Notes: generated by a model not told the origin, from the letters alone. DNA of 64,000 nucleotides from Dyadobacter sp. CY261 (GCF_021440085.1 NZ_JAKCPW010000004.1:186001-250000); one strand, 5' to 3'. Counted from the first letter of the stretch, positions 9,201 to 17,664 are shown. Made by a program: numbers and translations.

Positions 9201-9671
9201 ATCATATTCAATAAAGACTTCTCGATCATCATGTCAGGTGTGGGTATCATCGCACTGGCAGGTATTGTGGTGAAAAACGGTATCCTGCTGATTGAATTTA
9301 TCGAAGAGCTCCGAGGGCGGGGTTACCCGATGCGGGAGGCAATCATCGAAGGCGGTGCGATCAGGCTTACTCCGGTATTACTGACGGCGTCCGCAGCGGT
9401 ACTTGGTCTTGTTCCTCTGGCTTTGGGTATTACCGTCGATTTCGTAGGCCTTTTCCGTAATCTTGAGCCAGACCTCATCATTGGCGGACCAAGCTCTGTA
9501 TTCTGGAATATTCTGGCCTGGACAATCATCTTCGGGTTGACTTTCTCCACATTGCTCACATTGATCATGGTGCCATGCATGTATTATGTGAACGAGCGCG
9601 TTCGCGATAAATGGTTTAGGAAAGGAAAGGCAGAGGTCGTAAATCCGAACTGGCAGAACGAAACGATCTGA
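6240..9671 (+). CDS. RND-family efflux pump, inner-membrane subunit (AcrB/HAE1 type)
   Basis: 1143 residues, slightly longer than AcrB (1049). It shows the full RND plan: TM1 near residues 20-36, a large periplasmic porter domain, six TM helices, a second porter domain, and a final TM block. The proton-relay aspartates are the pair D413-D414 in GLVVDDAIVVIENTHR. Both halves end in the glycine-rich helices typical of the family (GIIALAGIVVKNGILLIEF in the C-half). It would run as a proton-driven trimer exporting hydrophobic compounds. An insertion at about residues 495-545 (GRHEDEKEAHD...) adds extra hydrophobic segments in mid-protein, as in many Bacteroidota pumps. A 99-base gap separates it from the adaptor gene. 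Multidrug efflux is inferred from family only. Confidence 0.93.
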   Translation: MKFSEYKTLSFTNWCVENRTTIYIFTFIITLAGFMVYNNLPKEQFPDIKIPQIYINTVYFGTAPADIENTINKPIEKQLKSLSGVKKIKSNALQDVSVILVEFTPDVAVEVALQRVRDAVDKAKTDLPQNLDSGPTAQDVNFSEFPIMNVNIAGNYSLKQLKQYAEDLQDGIEALPEITRVDILGALNREIQINVNLDRMKSTGLTFYDVQTAIQGENINVSGGELKVEGVRRTLRVKGEYTNVSDMANIRIRTATGATVRLGDIAEVADSFEEQQDFARLAGKTVITLNVIKRSGENLVEAADKIEDVIADYKENRFPSGLDINITADSSIQTRADLHDLINTVVLGFIFVVMVLMFFMGVRDAIFVGLSVPLSALVAFVMMPIIGPMVGTEFTLNTIVLFAFLLGIGLVVDDAIVVIENTHRLFNQHKDWTIQQAVKAAAGEVFIPVLSGTLTTIAPFFPLLFWTGIVGEFMKFMPLTLIITLGASLFVAYVMNPVFAVSFMGRHEDEKEAHDTSFKAIRRPLIILVVAALVGYAIDRGIGNFFVFILILWVFNHYILTPRILVPFQDRLLPALKNGYRKLIDWLLRGWRPIVAIVLVFGLLIFTFVLTGIVQPKVLFFPSGDPDYVYVYNKLPIGTDARVTDSVTRIIEKRVFDVLEKEKAMDMVNSVIANVGKNAGDPYNPDRSATPHKSKVTVAFVYGTERGGRSSEAILRKIREAVKGIPGAEISVEREAVGPPTGKPISIEISGDDFAVLQKLEKDVLQKVQQSGIEGIDQLRSDLVTNKPEIVIDIDREKAQREGISSQQVALAVRTALFGLEVSKFRDAKDEYPIMVRLEKDDREQIEKLLSLNVVYRDMNMGGALRQVPITSVANIHYSTTFSQINRQDQSRIVTLGSDVLPGYNANEIVGQIEALIQDMEVPNGYIIKMGGEQEEQNESMAFLGTAFGAAILLIYLILATQFNSVIKPFIIFFTILLSLIGVLLGFIIFNKDFSIIMSGVGIIALAGIVVKNGILLIEFIEELRGRGYPMREAIIEGGAIRLTPVLLTASAAVLGLVPLALGITVDFVGLFRNLEPDLIIGGPSSVFWNILAWTIIFGLTFSTLLTLIMVPCMYYVNERVRDKWFRKGKAEVVNPNWQNETI

Positions 9672-9680
9672 TAACCAAAT

Positions 9681-9740
9681 GGATTATTGTCTGTTTCTGG
9701 CGTCCGACAATTTTTTTGGAGCAGAAATAGACAATAATCC
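9681..9740. terminator. Long imperfect hairpin after the RND operon
   Basis: Arms 9681-9699 and 9722-9740 are complementary over 19 bases with one mismatch, with a 22-base loop. It begins 9 bases after the pump stop codon and precedes the tRNA-Pro promoter region. No long T-run follows on the plus strand, so termination may be partial or it may act in mRNA 3'-end stability. Confidence 0.5.
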
Positions 9741-9750
9741 AAAACATTTA

Positions 9751-9758
9751 TAGATTTG
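9751..9758 (+). promoter_or_regulatory. Bacteroidota -7 promoter element for tRNA-Pro
   Basis: TAGATTTG matches the TAnnTTTG -7 consensus of the Bacteroidota primary sigma factor and lies 39 bases before the tRNA. I cannot find a matching TTTG -33 element at the right distance, so support is partial. Confidence 0.4.
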
Positions 9759-9797
9759 CAACCCCAAAGAATGCCTTAGGGCATTCTCAAAAAAGTT

Positions 9798-9871
9798 CGG
9801 GATGTAGCGCAGCCCGGTAGCGCACTAGCATGGGGTGCTAGGGGTCGCAAGTTCGAATCTTGTCATCCCGA
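9798..9871 (+). tRNA. tRNA-Pro (anticodon GGG)
   Basis: A 74-base cloverleaf: acceptor CGGGATG pairs with CATCCCG, the D-arm is GCGC/GCGC, the anticodon stem CTAGC/GCTAG has loop ATGGGGT (anticodon GGG), the T-loop is TTCGAAT, and the discriminator is A. CCA is not encoded. It stands alone at the border between the efflux operon and the accessory region. Confidence 0.95.
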
Positions 9872-9884
9872 CATTGATTATCAG

Positions 9885-9917
9885 CCACTTACGACGTAAT
9901 GTTGTGGGTGGTTTTTT
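9885..9917 (+). terminator. Probable tRNA-Pro terminator
   Basis: CCAC/GTGG and TTAC/GTAA can pair into a bulged 8-bp stem starting 13 bases after the tRNA. A run of six T follows at 9912-9917 after a few further bases. Confidence 0.4.
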
Positions 9918-9920
9918 CAT

Positions 9921-9942
9921 TAGGTCGAACATAGGTCGAACA
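9921..9942. repeat. Two tandem copies of an 11-bp direct repeat next to tRNA-Pro
   Basis: TAGGTCGAACA occurs at 9921-9931 and again at 9932-9942, 50 bases past the tRNA. Short direct repeats in this place can be arm-type sites or scars of integrase-mediated insertion. Two copies alone do not prove it. Confidence 0.6.
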
Positions 9943-10045
9943 TTTTTTCCTATATTCATCGACATTTTATTGCGTCTGAACAGATTGCCGCAGTTGGCTT
10001 TACGATTATTTAGCTCCCTCACCTTCTTCAATTAATGAGGTCTAG

Positions 10046-10390
10046 TATCTCACCGAGCTGCCAAGGGAAGCCAATGGTTTTTCTCAGGCAGAAGAGGAAA
10101 GGCAAATAAAGTCTTACCATTCCATTATAGGGAAGTATGAGCGGGACGAAGTGAAGCCTACTATTGATGTGGTCAAAAAACTGGCCGATGTACTGGATAC
10201 CACCGTGGGTTACTTGTTGGGGGAGACTGAGGACAGAGAACTTCTAAAAGACCCTTCCATGATGAAGCGGCTCAACGATATCGCCAAGTTTCCGGAGCTG
10301 GACAAAACACATATCCTCTATGCGCTCGATGCCATGATCAATAATGTAAAACTTAAAGCTATTCTCTTAGAATCTCACCCGAGTAATTAA
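10046..10390 (+). pseudogene. XRE-family helix-turn-helix regulator, 5' broken
   Basis: The frame between an in-frame TAG at 10043-10045 and the TAA at 10388-10390 reads as an XRE (Cro/C1) regulator: GFSQAEEE, then IIGKYERDEVKPTIDVVKKL and LDTTVGYLLGETED. The last stretch is the very typical end of the HTH in small Bacteroidota regulators. There is no ATG, GTG or TTG before the HTH; the first usable codon (GTG 10151) would remove most of it. The middle of the HTH (EERQIKSYHS) no longer looks like the usual recognition helix, consistent with compensating frameshifts. I read it as a decayed regulator, possibly from an element once inserted at tRNA-Pro. Its 3' end overlaps the convergent gene ending at 10359 by 32 bases. 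Confidence 0.65.
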
Positions 10391-10751
10391 AATGGATAGT
10401 AAAGCCATGATACATTACTGCTGTTCGAATAATGCCGCCTCTAACACCAATTCCCTTTGAAAAAAAATCGGTATCTGTCATAAAAATAATGGGTATTTTT
10501 TTCTTGTTAACTTTTACGTATCTATTTGTTTGCTTAATATATCTATTTACTTTTTGTAATGGAAGTACCATTATATTATAAATACTTGGACTGGTTTTGT
10601 CCATGACGATATAATGCTTTTTAAATGAATTTTGATTAATAAATGAAGTCAGACTATCTGTTACTTCTTTAGGAAATGTATATTCAATCCCCTTTTGGCT
10701 AAAAGTATCTACACTGACTAACAAGAGTATTATTAAAAATATTTTTCTCAT
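10359..10751 (-). CDS. Small secreted protein of unknown function, partner of the RHS gene
   Basis: 130 residues with a clear signal peptide (MRKIFLIILLLVSVDTFSQ, cleavage after about residue 19). The mature part is lysine-rich with a few hydrophobic strands (IPIIFMTDTDFF; GGIIRTAVMYHGFTIHFNY). I do not recognise a family. It starts 2 bases after the stop of the RHS gene on the same strand, so the two must be co-transcribed. Position directly behind a variable RHS C-terminal domain is where immunity proteins of polymorphic toxins are encoded; a periplasmic immunity or accessory role is therefore an inference from position only. It is AT-richer than the efflux genes upstream of the island. Confidence 0.75.
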   Translation of the reverse strand: MRKIFLIILLLVSVDTFSQKGIEYTFPKEVTDSLTSFINQNSFKKHYIVMDKTSPSIYNIMVLPLQKVNRYIKQTNRYVKVNKKKIPIIFMTDTDFFSKGIGVRGGIIRTAVMYHGFTIHFNYSGEILRE

Positions 10752-10753
10752 TT

Positions 10754-13700
10754 CTATCTTATTCTACCGCCCGAACGCTGTAAAGCGTCAAGGCCAATAT
10801 TGAAATTACCAATTGTCCCTGTACCGATAGTTTTGCCAACCCCGTTAGTTTGAACACCGCCTGGTGTAACTCTGTTTATTGTGCCTACACCGCCTGTTTT
10901 CTTGCCGCCGTATGAATCTATTGAGTAAATTGGAACACCAGAGCTGGATGCCGCATTTTTATCCTTCAATGAAGTACCCGACTCGTTTACCATTCCGGCC
11001 TCCTGAGTTAAAGGATGACCATGGACCTGTCCTATCAATATACTTAAACCCGTCACTTGATTTGTCTCGCCACTAGTCATATAGGAAGTTTCTCCGGGCC
11101 GCTCATATTCCATGGTAGTTTCACCATTTTTACCCGTAGGCCCAGCCACAGCCGATATTGTCGCTGTTTCCGGGTTTAATGTCAAATATGCTGAATGCTC
11201 CACTCCCGAGCTTCTGGAATTATCCCTGACGCCTTGAAGAGTTGTTTGAATTTGCCCATCCTGAATTGCGACTACTTGGCTGCTCCCCTGTAACGCTGCC
11301 GTAGCCTGAGAACTTGTTGTACCTCCGTTGGCCTGGCTGATTTGGCTATACTGATCAACAGATATAAGACGCGAATCAGTTGTTGCAGCTCCATCACTTC
11401 CAAGATATTTGCCTGTTTCCCTGTTATAATAATCATCAGGTGCCATACCCAACGGATCAATAAACCTAACAGGGTTATTGAAGCCGTAACTATATGGAGA
11501 CCAGGCAGGCATCTTTTGGCTTAACGGATCGACCGCCAAAAAACGTCCAACCTGCGGATCATAAAACCTAGCCTGCAAGTCTACCCATCCGGTTGATTGC
11601 TGATTTTCCCGTCCAATAAACTTAAACCGATCCTCCGGACTCCCGCCAACCTTCTCCGCATCCGCATTCAGCGGCAAGCCCAAGCCCCAAGGATCATAAT
11701 GATTCTCCTGCACTATAATCGGCGCATACGCATCGCCTGGAGTTGTTGCCCCAGATTTTTCCCCGCAACGGCATGCTACGCGCAAGTTACCTAAATGGTC
11801 GTTGATCTGATACTCATATCGGTAAAATGTGTTGGTTACGCCAGCAGGTGCCGCAGTACTTCCATTCAACTGCGGATTGACCGCTTTCCCGGGAGGAAGA
11901 ATACGCCCCTCAGCCGTCGGGATAAATTCGAGTGTATTGTTTTCATATACCAGGCCTGCTACATAGTCGTAAAGCTTTCCAGTACCGAAATTAGCTCTCA
12001 GCTTACTCCCGTCGGCCGCATACTTGTACTTAATGGCTTGACCCGATTTCGTAACCTGATTGGGCAAGTTCAGGTGGTTGTAAGCGATGGCCGTAATGCT
12101 CTTTCCGGTGTCGGTCAACAGGTTCCCATTTGCATCATAGGTATAGCTGGAATTTGATCCGAAAAATTCATTTGGTGTCGACGGATTGGTACCTGTATCA
12201 GTAATACTGCTAAGCTTATTGCTATTCGCCGCAAGATTATAGGCAAGGTTATCCACCGTATTGCCGGTGCCATTGAAGGTCCGCTTCATATTCAGGATAT
12301 TGCCATTGTCGTCATATTTTACCGAACCGTTGTCTGATCCGCCCAGCGTAAATACGTTTGTGCTACCTGATTTAAGCAAGCTGGCAGTTTTTATCCTGCT
12401 AAGGTCGTCATAAGTAAATGTGTAAGCATATGGATCTTTGGGGGTGATAGCATAGGTGGCGCCATAGGTCCCCGTCCGTTGCGCGGCACGGTAGTTCCAG
12501 CCTGTTACGTTTCCAACCGCATCATAGCCTAACGACATGCCGAAAAAATCCTTTTCGCTGGTCGTAGACAAGTTGCTCGGATCGTTCATACTGGTCATCC
12601 AGCCACGGATGTTATAGGCGTAGTCCACTTTCTGAATGTTACAGCCCAGGGTTTTAGATACCATTTCACCGATACCATTGTAGCTGTACCTGCCCACCGG
12701 CTCCCAGTAAGCGCCGACCGTTCCCGTAGTTCCGTCACTAACTTTCTGACAAACCGCTTTCGTACGCCCGCCTCGGTCGTAGGAGGTCCGCGTCTCAACA
12801 ACCAGGCCATTGAGCGTCGAAAGCTTCGTTTCCAACACCCGCCCGGAAAAATCCAGCTTGCTCGACTGCCGATCCCAACCTGCTTTGTGATTTTGGGAGG
12901 CCGCCTGGATTACCTGCCCCACGTTATCGTAATAGGTTACAGTACGTAGATACGCGGTGCTGTCGAGAATTTTGTGCTCTGTGGCAACCAACATTCCTTT
13001 TAAATTAGTGAGCCTGGCCGCGCCGAAAGCATGCGTTTGATCGAAGCTTTCCGAAGTACCGCCGGTTGCTGCCGGATAAGCATCATAATAATTACGCGTT
13101 ATTTCAGCCCCCGCTAGCGTAACACTCGTTACACGATTCAAATCGTCATAGTTATTTTTCACAGCTTGTCCCTTAGCGTCGGTCGTAACATCCAGTCGGT
13201 CCCGGCTATCATAGGTCATCGAAGTAGTCCCGGCACCGGGTATTCTCTTCGATGTCATCCTTCCCCGGCTATCGTATCCATAAACAAATAGGAGCTCGCC
13301 GCTCGCAGGATCGACATTTGTTTGGCTAAGCAAACCTGCTGCTGCTGGCGGCACTATACACCTCAGCAATCCAAAATCGTCAAAGCAGTAGTAAGTTTTT
13401 TTGCCTGCAACATCGCGAAGGACGACCCTATCCTCAAAGTCCTTGAATTCAATCGTTTTGACATTTTTCTCATCGGTACTCTCTGTGACGAACAAGGTCC
13501 CTGCGCCATACGTCCCGATGTCGATTTTGTTAGTACCAAAATTATAAGTCAATCGCTTAACGTTATCTCCACTCGTATTGCCCCTATACAAGAATGTTTG
13601 AGCAACTGAACTTCCCGGCGCTTTTTGCGAAACGATCCGGTTCAATGGTGAATTTTCATAAACGATATCTGTATACGCATTACCTACTTTACCAATGCCT

Positions 13701-14362
13701 GTGAAGTAAGCAGCTTGGGCCGAAACAGGACTGCCCACCAGATCGCCGGAAGAGCCATTTTTTGCATATGGCAGGTATTTTTGAGTTTCCCGGCCATATG
13801 CGTCGTACACAATTGGCTGAATAAGATCGGAGATCTGGGTAGGATCGGATAATAAAAAGCCGCCGGCTTGCCGACTTATCTTTTGCTTAGGTCGCCCCAA
13901 CCCGTCCAGGTAAGTTATCGTTTGGGCGACCGAGGAACCATCGGACGTCAAATGGGTATTTTCGATCACATAGTTAGCCGTCGAACTACCTGACGCCGAT
14001 TCACCTACCGAAGGGTTGCTCACGTCTTTAACAGTAGCCAGGTCGCAGTCTGTACACCCACAATTAACTCCCGTACCACATTCACTCCCCGCCGATACAT
14101 ATGTAATATCAAAATTATTCGTACTTAGGTTTCCGCCCGAAAATGTAATATTCGAGATGGAAATGTTCGCGTACAACTTCGGCGAAGGTTTGCCAGAAAT
14201 AGCCGGAATGACTATATCATGACATGGGGTAGGAGCCAAGCCCAAAGACCAGTTTGTACCGGTTTCCCAGTGGTCGTTGGTTGTCCCTGTCCAGGTATTG
14301 GTTTGTGCAAAAACGACACAGGAGGACACACAAAAGATGATCAGGGTCAAAAACCGCTTCAT
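10754..14362 (-). CDS. Secreted RHS/YD-repeat protein with variable C-terminal domain
   Basis: 1202 residues. A Sec signal peptide (MKRFLTLIIFCVSSCVVFAQ) is followed by a WTG-x-W-NW beta-rich segment (residues 23-90) and a small cysteine cluster (C95, C101, C103, C106). Next comes a DUF6443-like N-domain (ITYLDGLGRPKQKI; IVYDAYGRETQKYLPY), then many YD repeats (YDSRGRMTS, YDANGNLLTD). The RHS core lies at about residues 840-985 (YQINDHLGNLRV, FIGRENQQSTGWVDLQARFYD, GRFLAVDPLS, YGFNNPVRFIDPLGM). RHS cores form a hollow shell around a C-terminal passenger. The roughly 215-residue tail after DPLG is unrelated to the shell and contains H1114-x-H1116-P and S1131-x-x-D1134, reminiscent of JAB/JAMM metalloprotease or DUF4329 toxin tips. 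It is the second YD gene of a set whose first member ends 60 bases upstream. Confidence 0.88.
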   Translation of the reverse strand: MKRFLTLIIFCVSSCVVFAQTNTWTGTTNDHWETGTNWSLGLAPTPCHDIVIPAISGKPSPKLYANISISNITFSGGNLSTNNFDITYVSAGSECGTGVNCGCTDCDLATVKDVSNPSVGESASGSSTANYVIENTHLTSDGSSVAQTITYLDGLGRPKQKISRQAGGFLLSDPTQISDLIQPIVYDAYGRETQKYLPYAKNGSSGDLVGSPVSAQAAYFTGIGKVGNAYTDIVYENSPLNRIVSQKAPGSSVAQTFLYRGNTSGDNVKRLTYNFGTNKIDIGTYGAGTLFVTESTDEKNVKTIEFKDFEDRVVLRDVAGKKTYYCFDDFGLLRCIVPPAAAGLLSQTNVDPASGELLFVYGYDSRGRMTSKRIPGAGTTSMTYDSRDRLDVTTDAKGQAVKNNYDDLNRVTSVTLAGAEITRNYYDAYPAATGGTSESFDQTHAFGAARLTNLKGMLVATEHKILDSTAYLRTVTYYDNVGQVIQAASQNHKAGWDRQSSKLDFSGRVLETKLSTLNGLVVETRTSYDRGGRTKAVCQKVSDGTTGTVGAYWEPVGRYSYNGIGEMVSKTLGCNIQKVDYAYNIRGWMTSMNDPSNLSTTSEKDFFGMSLGYDAVGNVTGWNYRAAQRTGTYGATYAITPKDPYAYTFTYDDLSRIKTASLLKSGSTNVFTLGGSDNGSVKYDDNGNILNMKRTFNGTGNTVDNLAYNLAANSNKLSSITDTGTNPSTPNEFFGSNSSYTYDANGNLLTDTGKSITAIAYNHLNLPNQVTKSGQAIKYKYAADGSKLRANFGTGKLYDYVAGLVYENNTLEFIPTAEGRILPPGKAVNPQLNGSTAAPAGVTNTFYRYEYQINDHLGNLRVACRCGEKSGATTPGDAYAPIIVQENHYDPWGLGLPLNADAEKVGGSPEDRFKFIGRENQQSTGWVDLQARFYDPQVGRFLAVDPLSQKMPAWSPYSYGFNNPVRFIDPLGMAPDDYYNRETGKYLGSDGAATTDSRLISVDQYSQISQANGGTTSSQATAALQGSSQVVAIQDGQIQTTLQGVRDNSRSSGVEHSAYLTLNPETATISAVAGPTGKNGETTMEYERPGETSYMTSGETNQVTGLSILIGQVHGHPLTQEAGMVNESGTSLKDKNAASSSGVPIYSIDSYGGKKTGGVGTINRVTPGGVQTNGVGKTIGTGTIGNFNIGLDALQRSGGRIR

Positions 14363-14422
14363 GTAATATTAGGAAAGAAGATGTAATAACTTAATTAGCT
14401 ATTCAAGAAAACTATGGGACGT

Positions 14423-17400
14423 TTAGGGCGTCGCATAGTTATACTTATAGGACTTGACTGTCTGACTGTTTGTATCCTTAACCTTCTCCAGCCGCTCCAA
14501 TACATCGTAGGTGTAATAAGTGCTCAGCGCGTTAGGCGCAATTTTCTGTGTCAACCCTACCAACGGTTCATATAAGTAACCTGTCACCAAAGAGCTTCCC
14601 AAGTTGCTCCTCAGACTGTTTATTTTTGAAAGGATTGTGGCTGAACTTGTCTCATCCGCCATTGCATCGAATGAAGTCCCCCCTAGTCCCGACAGCACTT
14701 GTGCATTGTCCGCATTCTGGATTTCCGCCACGGGATGTTGACTCTTATAAGCCCACAGGTAGGAGACCTTGTGCGAATTGTTTAGCAGTACACTCAGCAG
14801 GTTCCCTTTTTTACCATATGCGACGTACTTTGTAGTTTCATAGTAAGAGGTAGTTGCCTCGTTGTTTGAACCTGTGTAAGCCGTAAAACTTGGGATTGAA
14901 TTATTAAATCCACTAAACCTGAATTTTTTATAGGGTAGAACTATTGCAGGTTTACCGGACTCCACCACAAATGAATTGTAAGTTGTCAGAGACGCATCGA
15001 CGACTTTGGCGCCCAGTTTTGTTACCTGCTCAATTGGATAGGCGACCATATTGGATGCAATCATCGCCTGAAGCACCGCGTTGCCAGTTGCTGCCGAGTA
15101 GTCGAGCGGATAAGTATAGGTGGTCTCTTTGACGGCTCCATTACTTTGCGTCACCTGCTGTTTCTTTAATTGCAAGTGGTTGCTGCCATATTCATAGGTA
15201 GTCGTCACTGCCACCGGATCAGTATTGTTTGAGCCATACGTTGTAACGGTCTCCGATGTCTTACGGGGCCACCCACCGACCTGGTAATAGGCTTTACCAT
15301 AAAAGACAAGCCGCGGAGATGGGTCAAGGCTTAAGGGGTCAGGATAATTGTCATATTGGGCAAATAATTCGTAATGCAACGAGGGAATATTCAACGTGTT
15401 CTCGCCCCATCCCGAATACTGATACGACGTCTTTTGTTTCAAATTCCCGTTACTATCCTTCACTTCAATTTCCGATGGCAGGCTACGTAGAAAGGAATAA
15501 TCACCATAACTTCCCATACCGTAAAAGTTTGTAACTGTGTAATCTTCGGCAAGTACCCCGCTAAGTGTCGATACTCCCTTATCATATACGAAAGCCCATT
15601 TTCCATGATAATCATTCTGATTAGAATGTGAAGTATATTTGTAATTAGTCACCGAACCATCGCGCGTAACTGATACCGACCTGTAATAAAGCTGCGATAA
15701 TGCTTCCGGATTAAATGGAGTTGCTCTGTAAACCCTGATAATTCCCACCGTGTTGACCAATACAAGTTCGTAATAAGGAATGAAACCAACTACTCCGCTA
15801 GATAATGTTGTGTCACTTGTATCATGATAAGAAAAAGTACTAGTATAGGATTCATTCGCATTGCCCGTAAAGTCAGTCATGCTTTTGACCCGCAGACCAC
15901 CGAATTTATGCCGATTAGATGCCGTTTTCTCAAAAATCTTGAATTCAAGTGTAATATCGAAACCAGGAGAACTACCGATATCTGGACGGTCACACGGCAA
16001 AAAATTATAAATTGCCATAATGTCGTTCATCGTGTAAGTACCTGCCTGCAATGTTCTGGGCCAAAACGTCCCCTGATTCGCACAAGCTGGGAGACTGGTG
16101 TTCGTAGTGTTGTTGTTTAGCCTGACATGAACAAGCGTTGGTTTAGTGAGTACGAGCGAGTACATACCACTGCTGTCCGGGTGCGAAAATTCATGGTTCC
16201 AAAAGCGTCGATAAACCCGGGTTAGAATGGTTGTTGCTGTGTCTGTACGGACCAAGTCACGAAAATAGCTATACTGGTTTTGCTCGTAATCAATTGTTGT
16301 GTAACCTTTTGTCGCATATGTTAACCTGACTAATGCGCCCATTTTTGCTGCATACTCTCTGGGCTCAAGGTCCGCCCCCAATTGCGGGACAAGTGTGGCG
16401 TTATTCACGGCGTTATAGTAACCCCAATAGTCAACATTAGCATCCCGGCCAAGTATGTTGGAGCTCGCATACGAATCATAGGTCATTGTATAAGGATTTG
16501 ACCCCTCCTCTTTAACTTTTAATAGATGCAGCCGATAACTGCTTTGGGTCGTATATTCAAATGTAAATTGCTTTATCGTCGTAGGCGAGGCTGTATTTGT
16601 TTTCAATTCAATACTGTTTAGCTTTCTGGCATACAAGAGAATACCAAACTGATCCGATAGCCTATTGTACGACTCAGAATTAAATACCAGTTGCCAGTTG
16701 GATCCAGAGATCTTTGTAAGATAAATTTCTGAGGTTTTATTTTCAGATACTTGTACTCTGCTGTTTGTTATATCATTACTGCCCGCATTTAACGTAACAA
16801 ATTCATACTGCTCGGAACGTCCATATTGAAGGCGGCTGCCTGTTGTGGTTTTCTCTGCCGTTGTATATTCGAATGTAATTTTGTTCCCTGTTTTGTCTGC
16901 AATTTCCGACAGATACCAGGCGGAAGGCATATATTCCGCGTTTGGTCCAACCGGAGAAAATTCCATGTTAGTTTCAGTGTATTCCCTGTTGGAAAATGTG
17001 TAGATTGTTCCATCTTCTGTCGTAAATATCCATTTGCTGATCACGTAGTTGAGGCCAGCAAAAGAGTCGGTTGCTCTTTCATACTTCACGACAATGGGGG
17101 CCGACGATACTACGCGGCCGTTTCCCTGATTGTCAATCACTACTTTCCCCGAATATCCATTGAATTGGAAATTGTAACTATCAGGTGATGGATCATCCAA
17201 ATTTTCAATCCCATTGTTTTTAAAGGAGGCAATGCCGAATGAAGATTGGCTTACGAAATTAGTGATCTTTTGGGGTTCGTTAAGATAACCATGTCCAGCG
17301 AGCTCATCAGGCAGACCACGAATAGTCCGTGAAACGACACCACCCGACATCAAAGAAAACCCTAGCCCGACCCACGAAGCCTGATCGCTCGGACGGAACC

Positions 17401-17659
17401 CGCTATACGTATAGTGAAGTGATATAGGCAACGAGAGCGCCCCTTCACTAACAGTTACGATAGGAATGTCTATATTGGGTGTTCCGGTACTATAATTGAG
17501 CGAATGTCCACCAAATTTAGAGATGGAAGCCGCCTGAGGGGAACTAAATGCAACATTGCCACCGACTGTCGGCATTTGACCTTCACATTGCGTCCAACTT
17601 AGTACGCACAATACTATGCACAGTAGAATTGTGCTCGTTCTTTGTAACAAATTTTTCAT
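14423..17659 (-). CDS. Secreted YD-repeat / SpvB-N-like shell protein
   Basis: 1078 residues with an N-terminal signal (MKNLLQRTSTILLCIVLCVLSW, then TQCEGQ; a lipobox-like Cys is possible but weak). Residues 40-130 (GHSLNYSTGTPNIDIPIVTV, LPISLHYTYSGFR, SWVGLGFSLMSGG) look like the opening of TcdB/SpvB-type shell proteins, where a smooth beta sheet precedes YD repeats. YD-like strands continue throughout, and the protein ends with YYTYDVLERLEKVKDTNSQ, a classic YD repeat. There is no DPLG core or passenger domain, so it cannot be a complete RHS toxin by itself. The next gene on the strand supplies the RHS core. Paired genes of this kind recur in Bacteroidota; together they may make a two-piece shell. 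The role of this protein alone is unknown. Confidence 0.8.
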   Translation of the reverse strand: MKNLLQRTSTILLCIVLCVLSWTQCEGQMPTVGGNVAFSSPQAASISKFGGHSLNYSTGTPNIDIPIVTVSEGALSLPISLHYTYSGFRPSDQASWVGLGFSLMSGGVVSRTIRGLPDELAGHGYLNEPQKITNFVSQSSFGIASFKNNGIENLDDPSPDSYNFQFNGYSGKVVIDNQGNGRVVSSAPIVVKYERATDSFAGLNYVISKWIFTTEDGTIYTFSNREYTETNMEFSPVGPNAEYMPSAWYLSEIADKTGNKITFEYTTAEKTTTGSRLQYGRSEQYEFVTLNAGSNDITNSRVQVSENKTSEIYLTKISGSNWQLVFNSESYNRLSDQFGILLYARKLNSIELKTNTASPTTIKQFTFEYTTQSSYRLHLLKVKEEGSNPYTMTYDSYASSNILGRDANVDYWGYYNAVNNATLVPQLGADLEPREYAAKMGALVRLTYATKGYTTIDYEQNQYSYFRDLVRTDTATTILTRVYRRFWNHEFSHPDSSGMYSLVLTKPTLVHVRLNNNTTNTSLPACANQGTFWPRTLQAGTYTMNDIMAIYNFLPCDRPDIGSSPGFDITLEFKIFEKTASNRHKFGGLRVKSMTDFTGNANESYTSTFSYHDTSDTTLSSGVVGFIPYYELVLVNTVGIIRVYRATPFNPEALSQLYYRSVSVTRDGSVTNYKYTSHSNQNDYHGKWAFVYDKGVSTLSGVLAEDYTVTNFYGMGSYGDYSFLRSLPSEIEVKDSNGNLKQKTSYQYSGWGENTLNIPSLHYELFAQYDNYPDPLSLDPSPRLVFYGKAYYQVGGWPRKTSETVTTYGSNNTDPVAVTTTYEYGSNHLQLKKQQVTQSNGAVKETTYTYPLDYSAATGNAVLQAMIASNMVAYPIEQVTKLGAKVVDASLTTYNSFVVESGKPAIVLPYKKFRFSGFNNSIPSFTAYTGSNNEATTSYYETTKYVAYGKKGNLLSVLLNNSHKVSYLWAYKSQHPVAEIQNADNAQVLSGLGGTSFDAMADETSSATILSKINSLRSNLGSSLVTGYLYEPLVGLTQKIAPNALSTYYTYDVLERLEKVKDTNSQTVKSYKYNYATP

Positions 17660-17664
17660 TTTAT

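Noticed and set aside
9825..10031. Minus-strand frame ending in MTRFELATPSTPC
   Set aside because: This is the well-known false ORF read antisense through a tRNA gene; no domain in the rest.
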